Assembly (NCBI GenBank): GCA_030066195.1
Contig: JASJCB010000024.1
Span: 1-64,000, forward strand
Origin: Acidobacteriota bacterium
Lineage (GTDB): Bacteria; Acidobacteriota; Holophagae; Acanthopleuribacterales; Acanthopleuribacteraceae
DNA length: 64,000 nt
Direction of reading: 5' to 3'
Both the position numbers and the translations under genes were made by a program. Below, one piece after another: positions 13,801-20,114 of this stretch. The stretch's first letter is position 1. The number at the start of each line of letters is the position of its first letter. Under the pieces are notes generated by a model. That model made no database searches, had not been told where the DNA came from, and was given only the letters and a program-made list of their open reading frames with translations.

Positions 13801-14197
13801 GGTCGGCTTCGAACTGTTCGGTACCAGCGACGGCGAGACCATCGCCGGCCTGGAAGCCTCTACCGGTCTGAGCCGTGAGCTGTGCTATCCCTTTATCGAT
13901 ACCAATACCGAGGTGGCCCACGGCATCTCCGTCATCAATGTCAACGATACCGTCACCACGCTTACCTTCATCCTCTATGACGACGACGGCAATGAAATCG
14001 CCGGTCCCGTCGACATCCTGGTCAACGGCAACGGTAAATTGATCAGCACCATCCCTGATCTCTTTCCCGAGGGCGCAATCAGCGACACCGAGGTGCCCGG
14101 CTGGTTGTCCGTCACGGCAGACGCGCCGATCGCCGGCTTCGAACTGTTCATCAACACAAGCAACAACAAACAAATGGGGGCCATTACCGCTCAATAA
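1865..14197 (+). CDS. Giant secreted multidomain protein (Calx-beta/PKD-like/PPC)
   Basis: The gene encodes 4110 residues from the ATG at 1865, which has GGAG 6 nt upstream. A further in-frame start 96 nt upstream would put 32 charged residues before the signal peptide and is rejected. Residues 1-22 are a signal peptide. Residues ~35-1300 are Gly/Asn-rich beta-helix-like repeats (recurrent NNGT turns) opened by a GLWSNPANW motif. A second such block starts at ~1309 (FWTGAVNDDW). A LamG-like domain spans ~1538-1702. YVTN-like propeller repeats span ~1977-2258. Eight Calx-beta-like repeats run ~2266-3174 and four PKD-like domains ~3179-3562. A PPC domain follows (~3566-3676), then four copies of a ~110-residue module to the end. 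No beta-barrel, TM anchor or sorting signal is visible at the C-terminus, so it is probably exported or surface-bound by an unknown route. An adhesion or matrix role is inference. Confidence 0.9.
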   Translation: MAKKSVMIILGMALAALSVGASEVNEGKRGISTFNWSGAGGDGLWSNPANWTSVPDASGQIPGVGGQVGVPASIDLIGTYTVTLDIDVDLDQLTVGAASGTQTLSVGAGRIIDSAGVDTITANGVMILDGGTYREAAGVRGALGLTINGSLEAEDATVDRPLYNSGVLIARGNTVFQSTVNNQSGGNLRIEATASKSADIVMQQDFTNAFGSTTRLNSGFAGFNANLSIISAGRVLSNSGTVISEGSEGTRVINCVLSNIGGTIQVDYPLLIQDASGGGHFHDGSIVVNNEDLIIDLFSGSLGMGSTTQIDIQGANGRFNLKNGTFNSDGMILSSARGPGIAVFENVTVEGFLNIDIEMYFKTVTIGSSAGFTVNATANFEALNSVNAAAGVTNNGTIKVVGEGGASRLDFNTTWTNSGAVTLDSVDGSEAVIGVSSGDFINDGTLNAEDSMAAGGLRRLEGRLVNNASRTITVNGMFKVDKMDAMHVNNGTIDVNAGYFEADQSGTSPSFANNATIDVVDGATFHVLNGTFTQSGPGMLVDTTTGAPSASTPQFHFENASISGSNLTNTVLMYLTASIIDSDASIDNQGVLKCFGLVDVNGQLTNDTSNSFLKVVGESTGDGHLRINNLFSNDMGSLYLESNDAGFSARVEISGGATLTNGFNGTIVSDPGNGGGRFIEGVLSNFGILDVNYDLTLTEPAGAAHVNNGTVNCNSGRFYVPAAFNTDSFTNNGTINIITGSSMQMDGGIFNNAGVVSNSAASPIRGIIANDGLILESAEFQGSLTTGGTTFLIGATITGSLTNNGTFIVHGSNQVDGALTNGGTGTLWLQGNSVDGDAVLNYVGAAINDGLFKLDSVDSGATAAIVSGSAFNNNGVLETSGTPGMNRQINASLNNSNDFNVQVPTLINRTGGAHSNGGTTTVMGGPLTVDLSGGGVFTNGGTLTIQPGNGAVFNGGTFAASSGVINDGGVRGSTPLFQLDTMTVQGGTLTTHVNVLTQLLDVNFAASGNLDNRGPLEAYKTNTFNGTVTNALGGVFNIGGSSVHGNAICTMNAGMTNNGTLELDTNTSAHNAVLNVTGSLANNLNLNSIGDPGSAPHEINGQLTNDGTMTVNHDLNLSSADLDHTNNNQIAIPTGTLNVIDTNAAAPVAKLINFGILGVDGVLGFQDAELDNNNVSMMIFGVLSGNGTVNGPISNSGFIAAGNSAGTLNVNGDVSFTPDGHLVVEIEGDTPGTGYDQLVITGNLALDGFLDVQFIAPWEPTPGEIYIPITWTGSVAGDFGTIQGNVGPNGVLLEPNLTSTTYELVATSGDIFWTGAVNDDWQTAGNWNPAVVPGPINNVVIDLDGTYTVNINAAVDINGLAVGGPSGAQTLATNGNVIGISGPMVVGPNAIIDMNDSMITDNTAFRGLPPSVDNNGSIQVRGSSVIEPAVTNFASGIISIDGDSAMTPSTLSLLQSITNAGLIELTSTASADSGLSVDGDVNNTGVVHFKAGVGGDRFLDGGLSNDTGGQVIVDAVTTVTPDLPPKLMTARGYLKTTETTLALFSFDGEGDLARDATDNQRHLELSGLTRAESAFGRALVVDQQTGLGLGDLVDELAQRNEWTLEYLTYADEGMQDPLLVVTGSNLDNSRASRPGDGRWHYHAVTWDGELLRFWRDGELTEERPGPLNLARAVAPPRLIVDAQGDARVTGLVDELKLTDGAIDQESVAATWRRLELMNPIELDPALNPDAIQYVNINGEPMLVVNRQGDTLYLRGNSITDRVENVTYRTYDGQTGALSGYRVQQEGAMLLLTGGERVAIGVGGVINTASMSLNTGGSLIMNGGVLDHQNAGVINGSGTIDATAATFYSDGILVPGFSPGGIDILGDVTFGSTSLIMMEIAGLSPGAEHDQINITGTAALGGQLDVDTIDGFIGSPGESVNLINFGSRSDDFTGVTLPSPRNGIGYTDDNGPGSFDLDIVALNPVSGIQVFPIDAPQSQVYGIDALNGNLNGIAPTGVGPGEPGVSSDGSRLYVPNSSSGTVTIVDTGLKSVLGTINGFNTPTSVAVLHGGNEIWVTDGGQVRIADLISNTVTDTLDKTCFDTAVERVAHNRSTGESYVIGKSGNICVLDTVSKFQTGSFSVPGVVSDAVLTPAGDFLYIGATGGTVYKVSTSAGTNTPLAVGGNPTGVDITGDGSRVFVANGTGNAVIIDTGTNGITSVPLAGASNLMDVAAVSGVDRAWFTVGGSGTLFPLEISTATPELLQSYPDANFTRIVSNQPPQEFPGTFRFSLKNAYNFREDTGTAVIEVERVGGSQGAFTIQVTSANGTAQAPGDFVAVNETLFFAEGVTRQTFEITINDDRLIEGPEDFDLLLGTPVSAGRGIFTDTVTVTIEDWEEGSLSFSAPTYNGLESDQTVTVRVNRTGGTDGTVRVDVAVPGGTATLDQDYSFGTFTVNLADGVTFSDVEIDLLDDNLVEGPETIILGLENPTDGAIIDPLADQTTVVIEDVEIGEIQFASPMYSVDENLGPADIVLQRVGGSTGTLAVVFNTADGTAVAPDDYGAVLDLDVVFADGETLKTVQIPIVDDEDLENPVETVFLSFFPGGFTRGEALDTAVLEILDDERPPVPGEVRFTAETYDVIEGQDAMVVVERVNGSDGTIVVDVSTRESEGGAQSELDFVPVTTTLIFEDGQVGPVTVPVSTVDDEPYEPVESFEVVLTLSEQRNIGTPSVAVVNITDDEPPPSPGILSFAFADNLVDEPDGEVTLEVRRQNGSAGEVSVTVQTRDDTATAGDDYLARSIEVTFADGEDGVQTVTVPILNDSRGEVTEQFFADLIDPTGGATLGEISQTRVVIRDDDQRTVAWVEAAVDLTERSITLIVEAALDAPLNDELRVDIVAGGSATRDVDYRLSASELVFPAGSDRADVRLTIIDDDVVEGREFIVLNLVSDGSVRIGRPERFTVALSDNDLTEVRWQNAFTNVTEGSAGKVSVTVNAVLANPLTQAIEIPYTVSGDATPGVDHDLQDGILSFPAGESNASVTFEVLDDNIEEMLNTLVLSLEEGDGYLLGIPSQHQVRIRDNDRAVLSWTLEEQILTEDDEPKRAQTVQAEAVLSNTAEYPITADYNVGGNARRGQDFQLEPGTLTFEPGQTSATIEFTVLGDLIPEAEEQIILDLIPSDQRQVEIRRQRVIIADNDQDVEAPDTAIDSPENGAEFRVGATVDHAASVIFLDTFEPFRFLWERCKSDGSDCHQFEGQTFTDTYDEPGLYILTCFVTDARGVADRTPAQTRIRVLPNRPPRVTIVDPVNETLDLPVNATLTFRGQAVDPDDALTKDNHLKLDWFFQKPVPEIFTGSPEFEWTFDEPGTFNLVFRATDEEGASGADNIVINVFEEEPPLRVRIAMPQNGDTFQVGEEISFMGVMENALGKEDDLIQGWTFGDGTSGFSGPNSTHIFDEPGRYRVRFLVRNQDRSFVLEDQIVINIRNQDPPVVDFSFPTDLNLLPGGGSGKDEHTADAFFSALVRDDKGNEDLSFVWEFNTGEGDESRRYHETPGRFPFEEEGNYTVSVWAVTPEGVTSNVAVRTVTVRNTEDADFEPNDTDEDAPTITPGEYGNLSLDGDPDIYRVEVTDQGQRLLFRAETEGQVRLNLYNEDGDMLIENRILDGQGNVQLPGLEPGVYTIKLEQVDASKVGLNYSFGVSVLNPALFFPDIRVDSDFETQVGVVNLTSQQASIEIIGYDAQGNIVDEVPYKLSGKARTHLDITSLFGDNAEDVSWVQVDSTHTVTGYSRTEGRDREEVYAVSGNDKLSSELYVPHIAEKTDQWFTRSAVINGSDLSSVSTIDTPGQDAALQLTEGFSKDDFEFIDRFGGTLEEASEWAVFKDTDEQSTLAGVEVFGTKDGNRVVAGLALADASKDNPNFTFVANNLYFTHIARGDFYTGIALVNIGSFMQGARIVGYDVDGNVVDEVIRTLEVNEKIVETDDQFLADFENGEEVAWVLVEADEDVVGFELFGTSDGETIAGLEASTGLSRELCYPFIDTNTEVAHGISVINVNDTVTTLTFILYDDDGNEIAGPVDILVNGNGKLISTIPDLFPEGAISDTEVPGWLSVTADAPIAGFELFINTSNNKQMGAITAQ

Positions 14198-14332
14198 ACC
14201 GCTTTTTCGGTAATCGGGGTCACCAAACGGCCCCGAAACCTCTTGATCTAACCGCGGAACTAGCTTAAGGTACATGAAAATAAGTCGATATCCGCTTATG
14301 GATGCATGTTGGACCAACCAAGAGGAGCGACC

Positions 14333-16423
14333 ATGTTCAGGATTCTTTTCATTCTGACCTTTTTTGCCGCCGGCGCGGCCCATGCCCAGTTCACCTACTA
14401 TGTCCACGAATTGAAATGGGACGACGAAACCCGCTCCTGGCTGGGTATGGTCAATCCCGGCAATACCACGCAACGGGTCGCCGTGACCTGCTACAGCGAC
14501 AACGGCTCCGAACTGGGCCTGTTCCAAATGGATTTGCTGCCGCGTCGCAGCCGCGAGATTTCGGCCGAGGAATTGATCATCGACGGCAACCCTACCTGGA
14601 CGCGTATCGACAGCACGGGGCAGATCGCCGGTTATGTGCGCTACAGCGATGTGCAAGGCGGCCGCATGTCCGCCGCTCCGTTCAGCTATTTCTCAGGGTC
14701 CGAAACCTGGCTCCCCCAATTGGGCAGTCCCGCGGACGATGTGGGCGCCCGCACCATCCTGGTCAATACATCCGCCACTCAGGGCAATGCCTATTTCAAT
14801 CCGGTGCGTTTGGTGGATGATCAACTGCAAAAAACCGGCGATCCGGTCGCCGTTCCCAATTTCGGCGCACCCTACCAACGTGCGGATCTCGCCTACGGCA
14901 GCGCTTTCGAGAGGACGGACAACCTGGTCTGGGATCACCTCTCTGCCGATGGGAATCTCAGCCTCAGCGCGGCTCATCATTTCATCGGCGACGACAATGC
15001 CGCTATCGTTTTGAACCGCACACCCAACCGGCGCATGATCGTGGGCCCCCTGCAACCCCGACAGGGCAGCACCTGGAACAAGCTGGTGCTGGTCAATACC
15101 TATCCCGGCAAGTTGCCCGTTTCGCTGACCGCCCACTACGGTTATTACGGCGACACCGACCTTGTGTTGAACGGGCCGGTCACCATTGAGCTGGATATGG
15201 AAGCCTACGAACAGCGCACCTTCGATATCGACACGCCCACGCAATTGAACCTGCCCGCCAATGCCACCTGGTACGAGGTCATTCCCCACGAAGGCGGGCT
15301 CATCGGCTATCAACTGTTCGGTACGGAGGACGGCAGCATGCTGGCCGCGTTGGAATCCGCAACCGTGCCCACCAGCTTGAACACCCTGCCCTATACGCCT
15401 TCCACCAACGAACTGGCCACGGATATCGCGGTTATCAACCCCGGTGATACCAATGCCTTCGTCCACATTTTGGGTTTCGACCACAAGGGGCTGAGGCAGT
15501 CCCAGGTCATCAGCAGGCGCCTGCGACCCTTCGAGAAGTGGGAAGTGGACACCGACAGTCTGTTCGGCAGCCGCGCTCAAAGAGTGACCTGGGTTCAAAC
15601 CATGCAAAGCCGGGGCGAATTGATCTCCTACAGCGTGATCAAAAGACGAGACGGCAATGGTATGGCGGCGCTGCAGGGCATTCCTTCCTACGCGAAGGCC
15701 GGCGACCTGTTCAAGGCCGATTTCGATCATCTCAACCTGACCTCCATGGAAACCCAAGGCTGGGAGCACATAACCTTCAACGAGGGCGGCTTCCTGGAAC
15801 CCGGCGAGATTCTCGCCCTGCGCAGCCGATACGGACCCGAACGCAATCTGCCCGGCGAGTTCTACATCGAGCATTCCTTCGACGGCGTGGACGGCTTCTT
15901 CTACCTGGGCTATGACCCTTTCAACAGCGACATCATCGCGGCGCGCGGCAACGGCGAGGTGGAACAGGTGGCACTGGTTTCACCCTGGGTGGAAGTCCCC
16001 CAATTCGGCACATGGTACGTTTCCTATTACATGCGCTTCTTCAACCCGGAACTGAGCACTCGCCTCAGCAACTACGGCCTTGTGTGGCAGGAGGACGGCA
16101 GCAAGCAATGGAACTGGTTCGGCCTCAACGGCCGTCAACTGCTGAACCCGGACGGCATCGTGGGCGGTCGCTGGGCCCCCATCCAGTGGCGCAACGAGAT
16201 CGTGACGGTCACCGACTGGCTGCCGTTCCAAACCACGCTGCCCGATTCGGTCAGAGGCAAACGCATCCGTCTTGGTTATTACTACGAGTTCGACCCGGAC
16301 CAGATCGACGACAAAGCGCCCTGGTTATGGCTCGACCGCGTCCGCATCACTACCCAACCGCTGAAGCGCTACCTGTATTACGGACCCCTGGGCAGCGGCA
16401 GCTTCGAATACAACCCGGAGTAA
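14333..16423 (+). CDS. Secreted protein with four repeats of the exoprotein C-terminal module
   Basis: This 696-residue protein starts at the ATG with GAGGAG just upstream; an ATG 27 nt earlier would put extra residues before the signal peptide MFRILFILTFFAAGAAHA. Residues ~22-460 hold four ~110-residue modules matching those at the end of the giant protein directly upstream. Shared landmarks include VINPGDT, LFGTEDGSMLAALE and a W-V/W-Y strand near the end of each unit. Residues ~465-696 form a Trp/Tyr-rich, jelly-roll-like domain that may bind carbohydrate or protein. The gene follows the giant gene on the same strand after 135 bp. Co-expression and a shared surface role are plausible but inferred. 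I do not recognise a named family for the module. Confidence 0.8.
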   Translation: MFRILFILTFFAAGAAHAQFTYYVHELKWDDETRSWLGMVNPGNTTQRVAVTCYSDNGSELGLFQMDLLPRRSREISAEELIIDGNPTWTRIDSTGQIAGYVRYSDVQGGRMSAAPFSYFSGSETWLPQLGSPADDVGARTILVNTSATQGNAYFNPVRLVDDQLQKTGDPVAVPNFGAPYQRADLAYGSAFERTDNLVWDHLSADGNLSLSAAHHFIGDDNAAIVLNRTPNRRMIVGPLQPRQGSTWNKLVLVNTYPGKLPVSLTAHYGYYGDTDLVLNGPVTIELDMEAYEQRTFDIDTPTQLNLPANATWYEVIPHEGGLIGYQLFGTEDGSMLAALESATVPTSLNTLPYTPSTNELATDIAVINPGDTNAFVHILGFDHKGLRQSQVISRRLRPFEKWEVDTDSLFGSRAQRVTWVQTMQSRGELISYSVIKRRDGNGMAALQGIPSYAKAGDLFKADFDHLNLTSMETQGWEHITFNEGGFLEPGEILALRSRYGPERNLPGEFYIEHSFDGVDGFFYLGYDPFNSDIIAARGNGEVEQVALVSPWVEVPQFGTWYVSYYMRFFNPELSTRLSNYGLVWQEDGSKQWNWFGLNGRQLLNPDGIVGGRWAPIQWRNEIVTVTDWLPFQTTLPDSVRGKRIRLGYYYEFDPDQIDDKAPWLWLDRVRITTQPLKRYLYYGPLGSGSFEYNPE

Positions 16424-16500
16424 AAACTGCCGGCCCGGCTGGAAACCGGAGCAAAGTGCCTGAACAAAGACTTATTTTTTATTTTTTCGTCAATAAGCGC

Positions 16501-16530
16501 TTGACGCGACCTCATGCAATTAGCTATGAT
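16501..16530 (+). promoter_or_regulatory. Sigma-70-type promoter for tRNA-Phe
   Basis: TTGACG at 16501-16506 and TATGAT at 16525-16530 are separated by 18 bases, close to the vegetative consensus. The following discriminator is GC-rich (TCGGCGCG), as is common at stringently controlled stable-RNA promoters. Transcription would start a few bases before the mature tRNA end and could read on into purC. Confidence 0.75.
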
Positions 16531-16540
16531 TCGGCGCGTT

Positions 16541-16616
<76 letters not shown>

Positions 16617-16663
16617 TTCTCCTTTTTCTGCCTTAAAAAAAATCTCCGATTGATGGTTGGACC

Positions 16664-17554
16664 GTGACCAAAAAAGTAGTCACTCATTTAGAGTTAGAAG
16701 GTTTCACCAAGGTCGCGAGCGGTAAAGTAAGAGAAATCTTCGACCTCGGCGACAGTTTCCTCTTTGTTGCGTCCGATAGGATCTCCGCTTTCGACGTGGT
16801 TCTGCCCAACGGCATCCCCCACAAGGGCCAGGTTTTGACACAGCTGTCCAAGTTCTGGTTTTCCTTCTTGGGCGACAGTGTAGAAAATCACCTCATCAGC
16901 GCCGATCCCAAGGATCTCCCGGCGGCTCTGGCGCCCTATCACGAAGAACTGGAAGGCCGGTTCATGATTGTGCGCAAGCTGGAAATGATTCCGGTGGAAT
17001 GCGTGGTTCGCGGCTACCTGGTTGGAAGCGGTTTCAAGGAATACCGTCAGTCCGGCACGGTTTGCGGCATTCGCCTGCCGGAAGGCATGGAGTGCGCTCA
17101 AAAGCTGGAAACGCCTATTTTCACACCGGCGGCCAAGGCTACCGACGGGCACGATGAGAATATTTCTTTCGAGAAGATGTGCGAGATGGTCGGCGAGGAC
17201 CTTTCCAAACAACTGCGCGATTTGAGTATCGATATCTACTCTCGCGCCGCACAGCACGCCGCCGGTCAGGGCGTCATCATTGCCGATACCAAGTTTGAAT
17301 TCGGCATGTTGGACGGCCGCATCGTTCTCGCCGACGAAGTATTGACCCCGGACTCCAGCCGCTACTGGCCTGAGGATGAATACGTTACCGGTAAGAACCC
17401 GCCCAGCTTCGACAAGCAGTTTGTGCGCGATTATTTGTCCACGCTTGATTGGGATAAAAACCCGCCGGGTCCGACCTTGCCGGATGAAATCATCAGCGGT
17501 ACCACCGATCGTTATCTTGAAGCCTATCGCCGTATTGTCGGTCACGATCTTTAA
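16664..17554 (+). CDS. purC: Phosphoribosylaminoimidazole-succinocarboxamide synthase
   Basis: PurC ligates aspartate to CAIR using ATP, forming SAICAR in de novo purine synthesis in the cytoplasm. The 296-residue protein has the full set of family landmarks: GKVREIFDLGDSFLFVASDR near the N-terminus, PNGIPHKGQVLTQLS, the VECVVRGYLVGSGFKEY block, and the late DTKFEFGMLDGRIVLADEV segment. Its length matches the longer (~290-300 residue) class. The start is GTG; the nearby ATG at 16653 is out of frame and terminates after four codons. The ribosome site is weak. The gene follows tRNA-Phe by 47 bases with no visible terminator between them, so read-through from the tRNA promoter is possible. Confidence 0.96.
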   Translation: MTKKVVTHLELEGFTKVASGKVREIFDLGDSFLFVASDRISAFDVVLPNGIPHKGQVLTQLSKFWFSFLGDSVENHLISADPKDLPAALAPYHEELEGRFMIVRKLEMIPVECVVRGYLVGSGFKEYRQSGTVCGIRLPEGMECAQKLETPIFTPAAKATDGHDENISFEKMCEMVGEDLSKQLRDLSIDIYSRAAQHAAGQGVIIADTKFEFGMLDGRIVLADEVLTPDSSRYWPEDEYVTGKNPPSFDKQFVRDYLSTLDWDKNPPGPTLPDEIISGTTDRYLEAYRRIVGHDL

Positions 17555-17641
17555 CACTTATTTAAAAACGCCCCCGGGCGGTCACAACCAACCCCTATCC
17601 TGTGATATGGTTTAGACAGCTATCTATATCGGGAGTCCTGA

Positions 17642-20089
17642 ATGGTCACCCTCATCTGTGCACTGATCTGCCTCTTGGGCCGGGAAGGCGAAACCTCCCC
17701 ACTCGAACGGGCAAAGGCATTAAAGGCACAGGGTGATTTCCTGCAGGCGGAGGGTCATTACCTGGATCTGGTCCTGACCGGTGACAACGCACTCCCCGTC
17801 GCATTGGATCTCGCCGAGATTGCCCTGGTCAGCGGCAATATCGAGGGTAAACAGCAGTTCTACCAATCCTTGCTGACCCGCAGCCGGGAATGGCGCGGCG
17901 CGGCCCTTCTGGTGCTCAGCATCCTTCATGCAAGCGAACGCGATTTCAACGGCTTTCGCAACTACGCGCGGCTGTGGTTTACGGAATACAACCGCCCTCA
18001 CTGGATCCGCTACAACCTGACCTATTACCTGGCCCGTTACACCGAGGAAGATCCCGAGTCACTGAACCTGACCGCCGCTGAACGCGCCTGGTTCGACGCC
18101 TGCCGCGTTCTGCCTCCGCAAAGCCGTTACCCGGACGTTGCTCATGCCGACCTGCCCTATTACCTGGCCAATCTACACCTGCTGGAACAAACCGGCTCGT
18201 TCGTCATTCCGCCGCCGCCGCTGGACGACGGGCCCCTGGACCGCTACGTTGCCGCCCTCCTGCGCATCCACGAGGCGATCAATCGCGAGGATCTGGCCCC
18301 GGCTGCAAAAGCCCTGAACGAATACCGGCAGACCGGGCGGGACCTGGGTCGTCTGGACCTCCATCTCATCTACACGGAACTCATGCTTCGCTTCTTCCAG
18401 GTCAGCGAAATGCCCGACCGCGAGGCGCGCACCCGCACCAATCTGATGCGCTGGCAAAAGTGGTCTCTGCTTCCCCTACTTGCTTTGCCGGACTATCATA
18501 TCCCGCCCAAGCAGATCCAAGCCGGATCGGAAACGACCGAAGTGGAGACAGCACCCCCGGTCGCCGAAACGCCGGAGGAAACGCAAGCGCCCGTCATCGA
18601 AGCCCCGACCGAGGAGACACCGGAAACCGTCGCGGTTCCTCCCGAGGACGATTACGCGAGTCTGGACCGACGTCTGCGCGGCGGCGAGAAGGGGCTGGAG
18701 TTCAAGATCAGGGCACTGCCCTCCCGCACCACCTATCGCAAGATCTATAAGAACTACCTTCTCGGTCTGCAATATCTGAACAGCGGTCTTAATGGTCGCG
18801 CCGAGGAGCATCTCTCCCTTGCTTTGAAGCTCATCGAGGACCTGCCCTTCCCGCTGCTGGAAACCAAGATCCTGATGGGCATGGCGCGTTACTACGAGGC
18901 CATGGACGATAGGGACAAGGCCGACTGGTATCGCATCGATGCCGTACAGATTTGGAATGCCCCTGAAAACATCCCCGTCTTCAACAATAAGGTCGGACCG
19001 GACGAGGTATCGCCGCACCAGGTCCTTATCGACCGGGCCTTACTCAGGGCTACAAAAGAAGACGTTACCGGGCAATTGCTGTATTACAGCGAACTGGATA
19101 CCTATATCCGTCAGCGTCGGCACGCCTACCGTCGCGGCGCACTGGCGCGTAATCCCATCATCGATAATCAGATTCAACAATTAGGCGGCCAGCTCTACGG
19201 CATGGTGGACAACCTGGCCACGAACCCCGACAGCAGCGCAACACCCACTCGGTTCAACCAGATCCTGGAGGTCTGGAACAGTTCATGGAGCCAAAGCCTG
19301 CCCTGGTACCTGGACGCCGGTATTCCGTCCATGAATAAGGTGCAAAGCCTGTTGAAGCAGCGCGAGAACCTGATCGCGTTCGTTGAAGGAGACACCAATC
19401 TCGGCGTACTGTTGCTCTCGAACAGCCAGGCCTTTGCCCTGGACTTGGGCAGCAAGCGGACATTCCTGAATCTGAATGAAGAGGAGCGACTGGGTTTTCT
19501 CAGCAGCCGCCTCGGCCCGGTTTGGGATCGGGAGGGCACTCTCTTTTTACACCTGCCGCCTGCCTTGCGAAATGCGGGGATGATCGAAACCTTCCGCAAA
19601 CGCATGGAAAATCCGCGGCGCCTGCGCCTGCTGCTCTCCCTTAAATCATTCGCGGGCACGCTGAAAATGGCCTCGCAATGCAACGACGGCCTGATCATGA
19701 CCTCCGGGTTTATGCCCGATATGGGCTCGTCCGGACAGAAGGCCCGCTGGGAGACCCTGGTCCTGCGCGGATTGCCCAGGGACCAGATGGAAAAATCCCT
19801 TAGCAATTACGGCCATCTTGTTTACGCCGGTCAATTGAAGCTTGAAGAGAACGGGCTGCGGCTGGGCCCACAAAACCTTGACTTTTTCTTTCACCAGATC
19901 GTCCATTATAATTCTAGTCTTTGCAGCCTCACGCTGGTGGCTACCAATACCACCGCCTGGGGCCCGGTTCTCGATGAACTCGCATTGATCGACCCAGGCG
20001 CCGGCTTTGCCATCACTTTAATCGACGAACCGGACAAGCTCAGCAACACGGACATCCTCAAAAGAACGCCGGGATTAATGGTCCCTTGA
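17642..20089 (+). CDS. TPR-like protein with degenerate CHAT-like C-terminus
   Basis: The protein has 815 residues. A short hydrophobic N-terminus (MVTLICALICLLG) may be a signal or anchor sequence. Residues ~20-290 are helical, TPR-like repeats. A Pro/Glu-rich linker (~297-345) precedes a second helical block (~355-560). The last ~250 residues follow the order of a CHAT peptidase-like domain: a LIAFVEGDTNLGVLLL strand, a LFLHLPPALRN segment, GHLVYAGQL where the catalytic-His strand would be, and LTLVATNTTAWG where an SACxT motif would normally supply the cysteine. The cysteine is absent, so any proteolytic activity is doubtful. CGGGAG before the ATG supports the start. The TPR assignment is moderate; CHAT homology is inferred from motif order only. 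Confidence 0.6.
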   Translation: MVTLICALICLLGREGETSPLERAKALKAQGDFLQAEGHYLDLVLTGDNALPVALDLAEIALVSGNIEGKQQFYQSLLTRSREWRGAALLVLSILHASERDFNGFRNYARLWFTEYNRPHWIRYNLTYYLARYTEEDPESLNLTAAERAWFDACRVLPPQSRYPDVAHADLPYYLANLHLLEQTGSFVIPPPPLDDGPLDRYVAALLRIHEAINREDLAPAAKALNEYRQTGRDLGRLDLHLIYTELMLRFFQVSEMPDREARTRTNLMRWQKWSLLPLLALPDYHIPPKQIQAGSETTEVETAPPVAETPEETQAPVIEAPTEETPETVAVPPEDDYASLDRRLRGGEKGLEFKIRALPSRTTYRKIYKNYLLGLQYLNSGLNGRAEEHLSLALKLIEDLPFPLLETKILMGMARYYEAMDDRDKADWYRIDAVQIWNAPENIPVFNNKVGPDEVSPHQVLIDRALLRATKEDVTGQLLYYSELDTYIRQRRHAYRRGALARNPIIDNQIQQLGGQLYGMVDNLATNPDSSATPTRFNQILEVWNSSWSQSLPWYLDAGIPSMNKVQSLLKQRENLIAFVEGDTNLGVLLLSNSQAFALDLGSKRTFLNLNEEERLGFLSSRLGPVWDREGTLFLHLPPALRNAGMIETFRKRMENPRRLRLLLSLKSFAGTLKMASQCNDGLIMTSGFMPDMGSSGQKARWETLVLRGLPRDQMEKSLSNYGHLVYAGQLKLEENGLRLGPQNLDFFFHQIVHYNSSLCSLTLVATNTTAWGPVLDELALIDPGAGFAITLIDEPDKLSNTDILKRTPGLMVP

Positions 20090-20114
20090 GGTTTGTGAGT
20101 CGTGGAGGCCATTC

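Noticed and set aside
14198-14332. Terminator after the giant gene
   Set aside because: A weak TCGGGG/CCCCGA dyad is present but no T run follows, and the next gene may be co-transcribed.
13289-14656. 455-codon minus-strand ORF spanning the end of the giant gene and the next gene
   Set aside because: It is antisense to two genes with clear signal peptides and domains, and has no recognisable domain itself.
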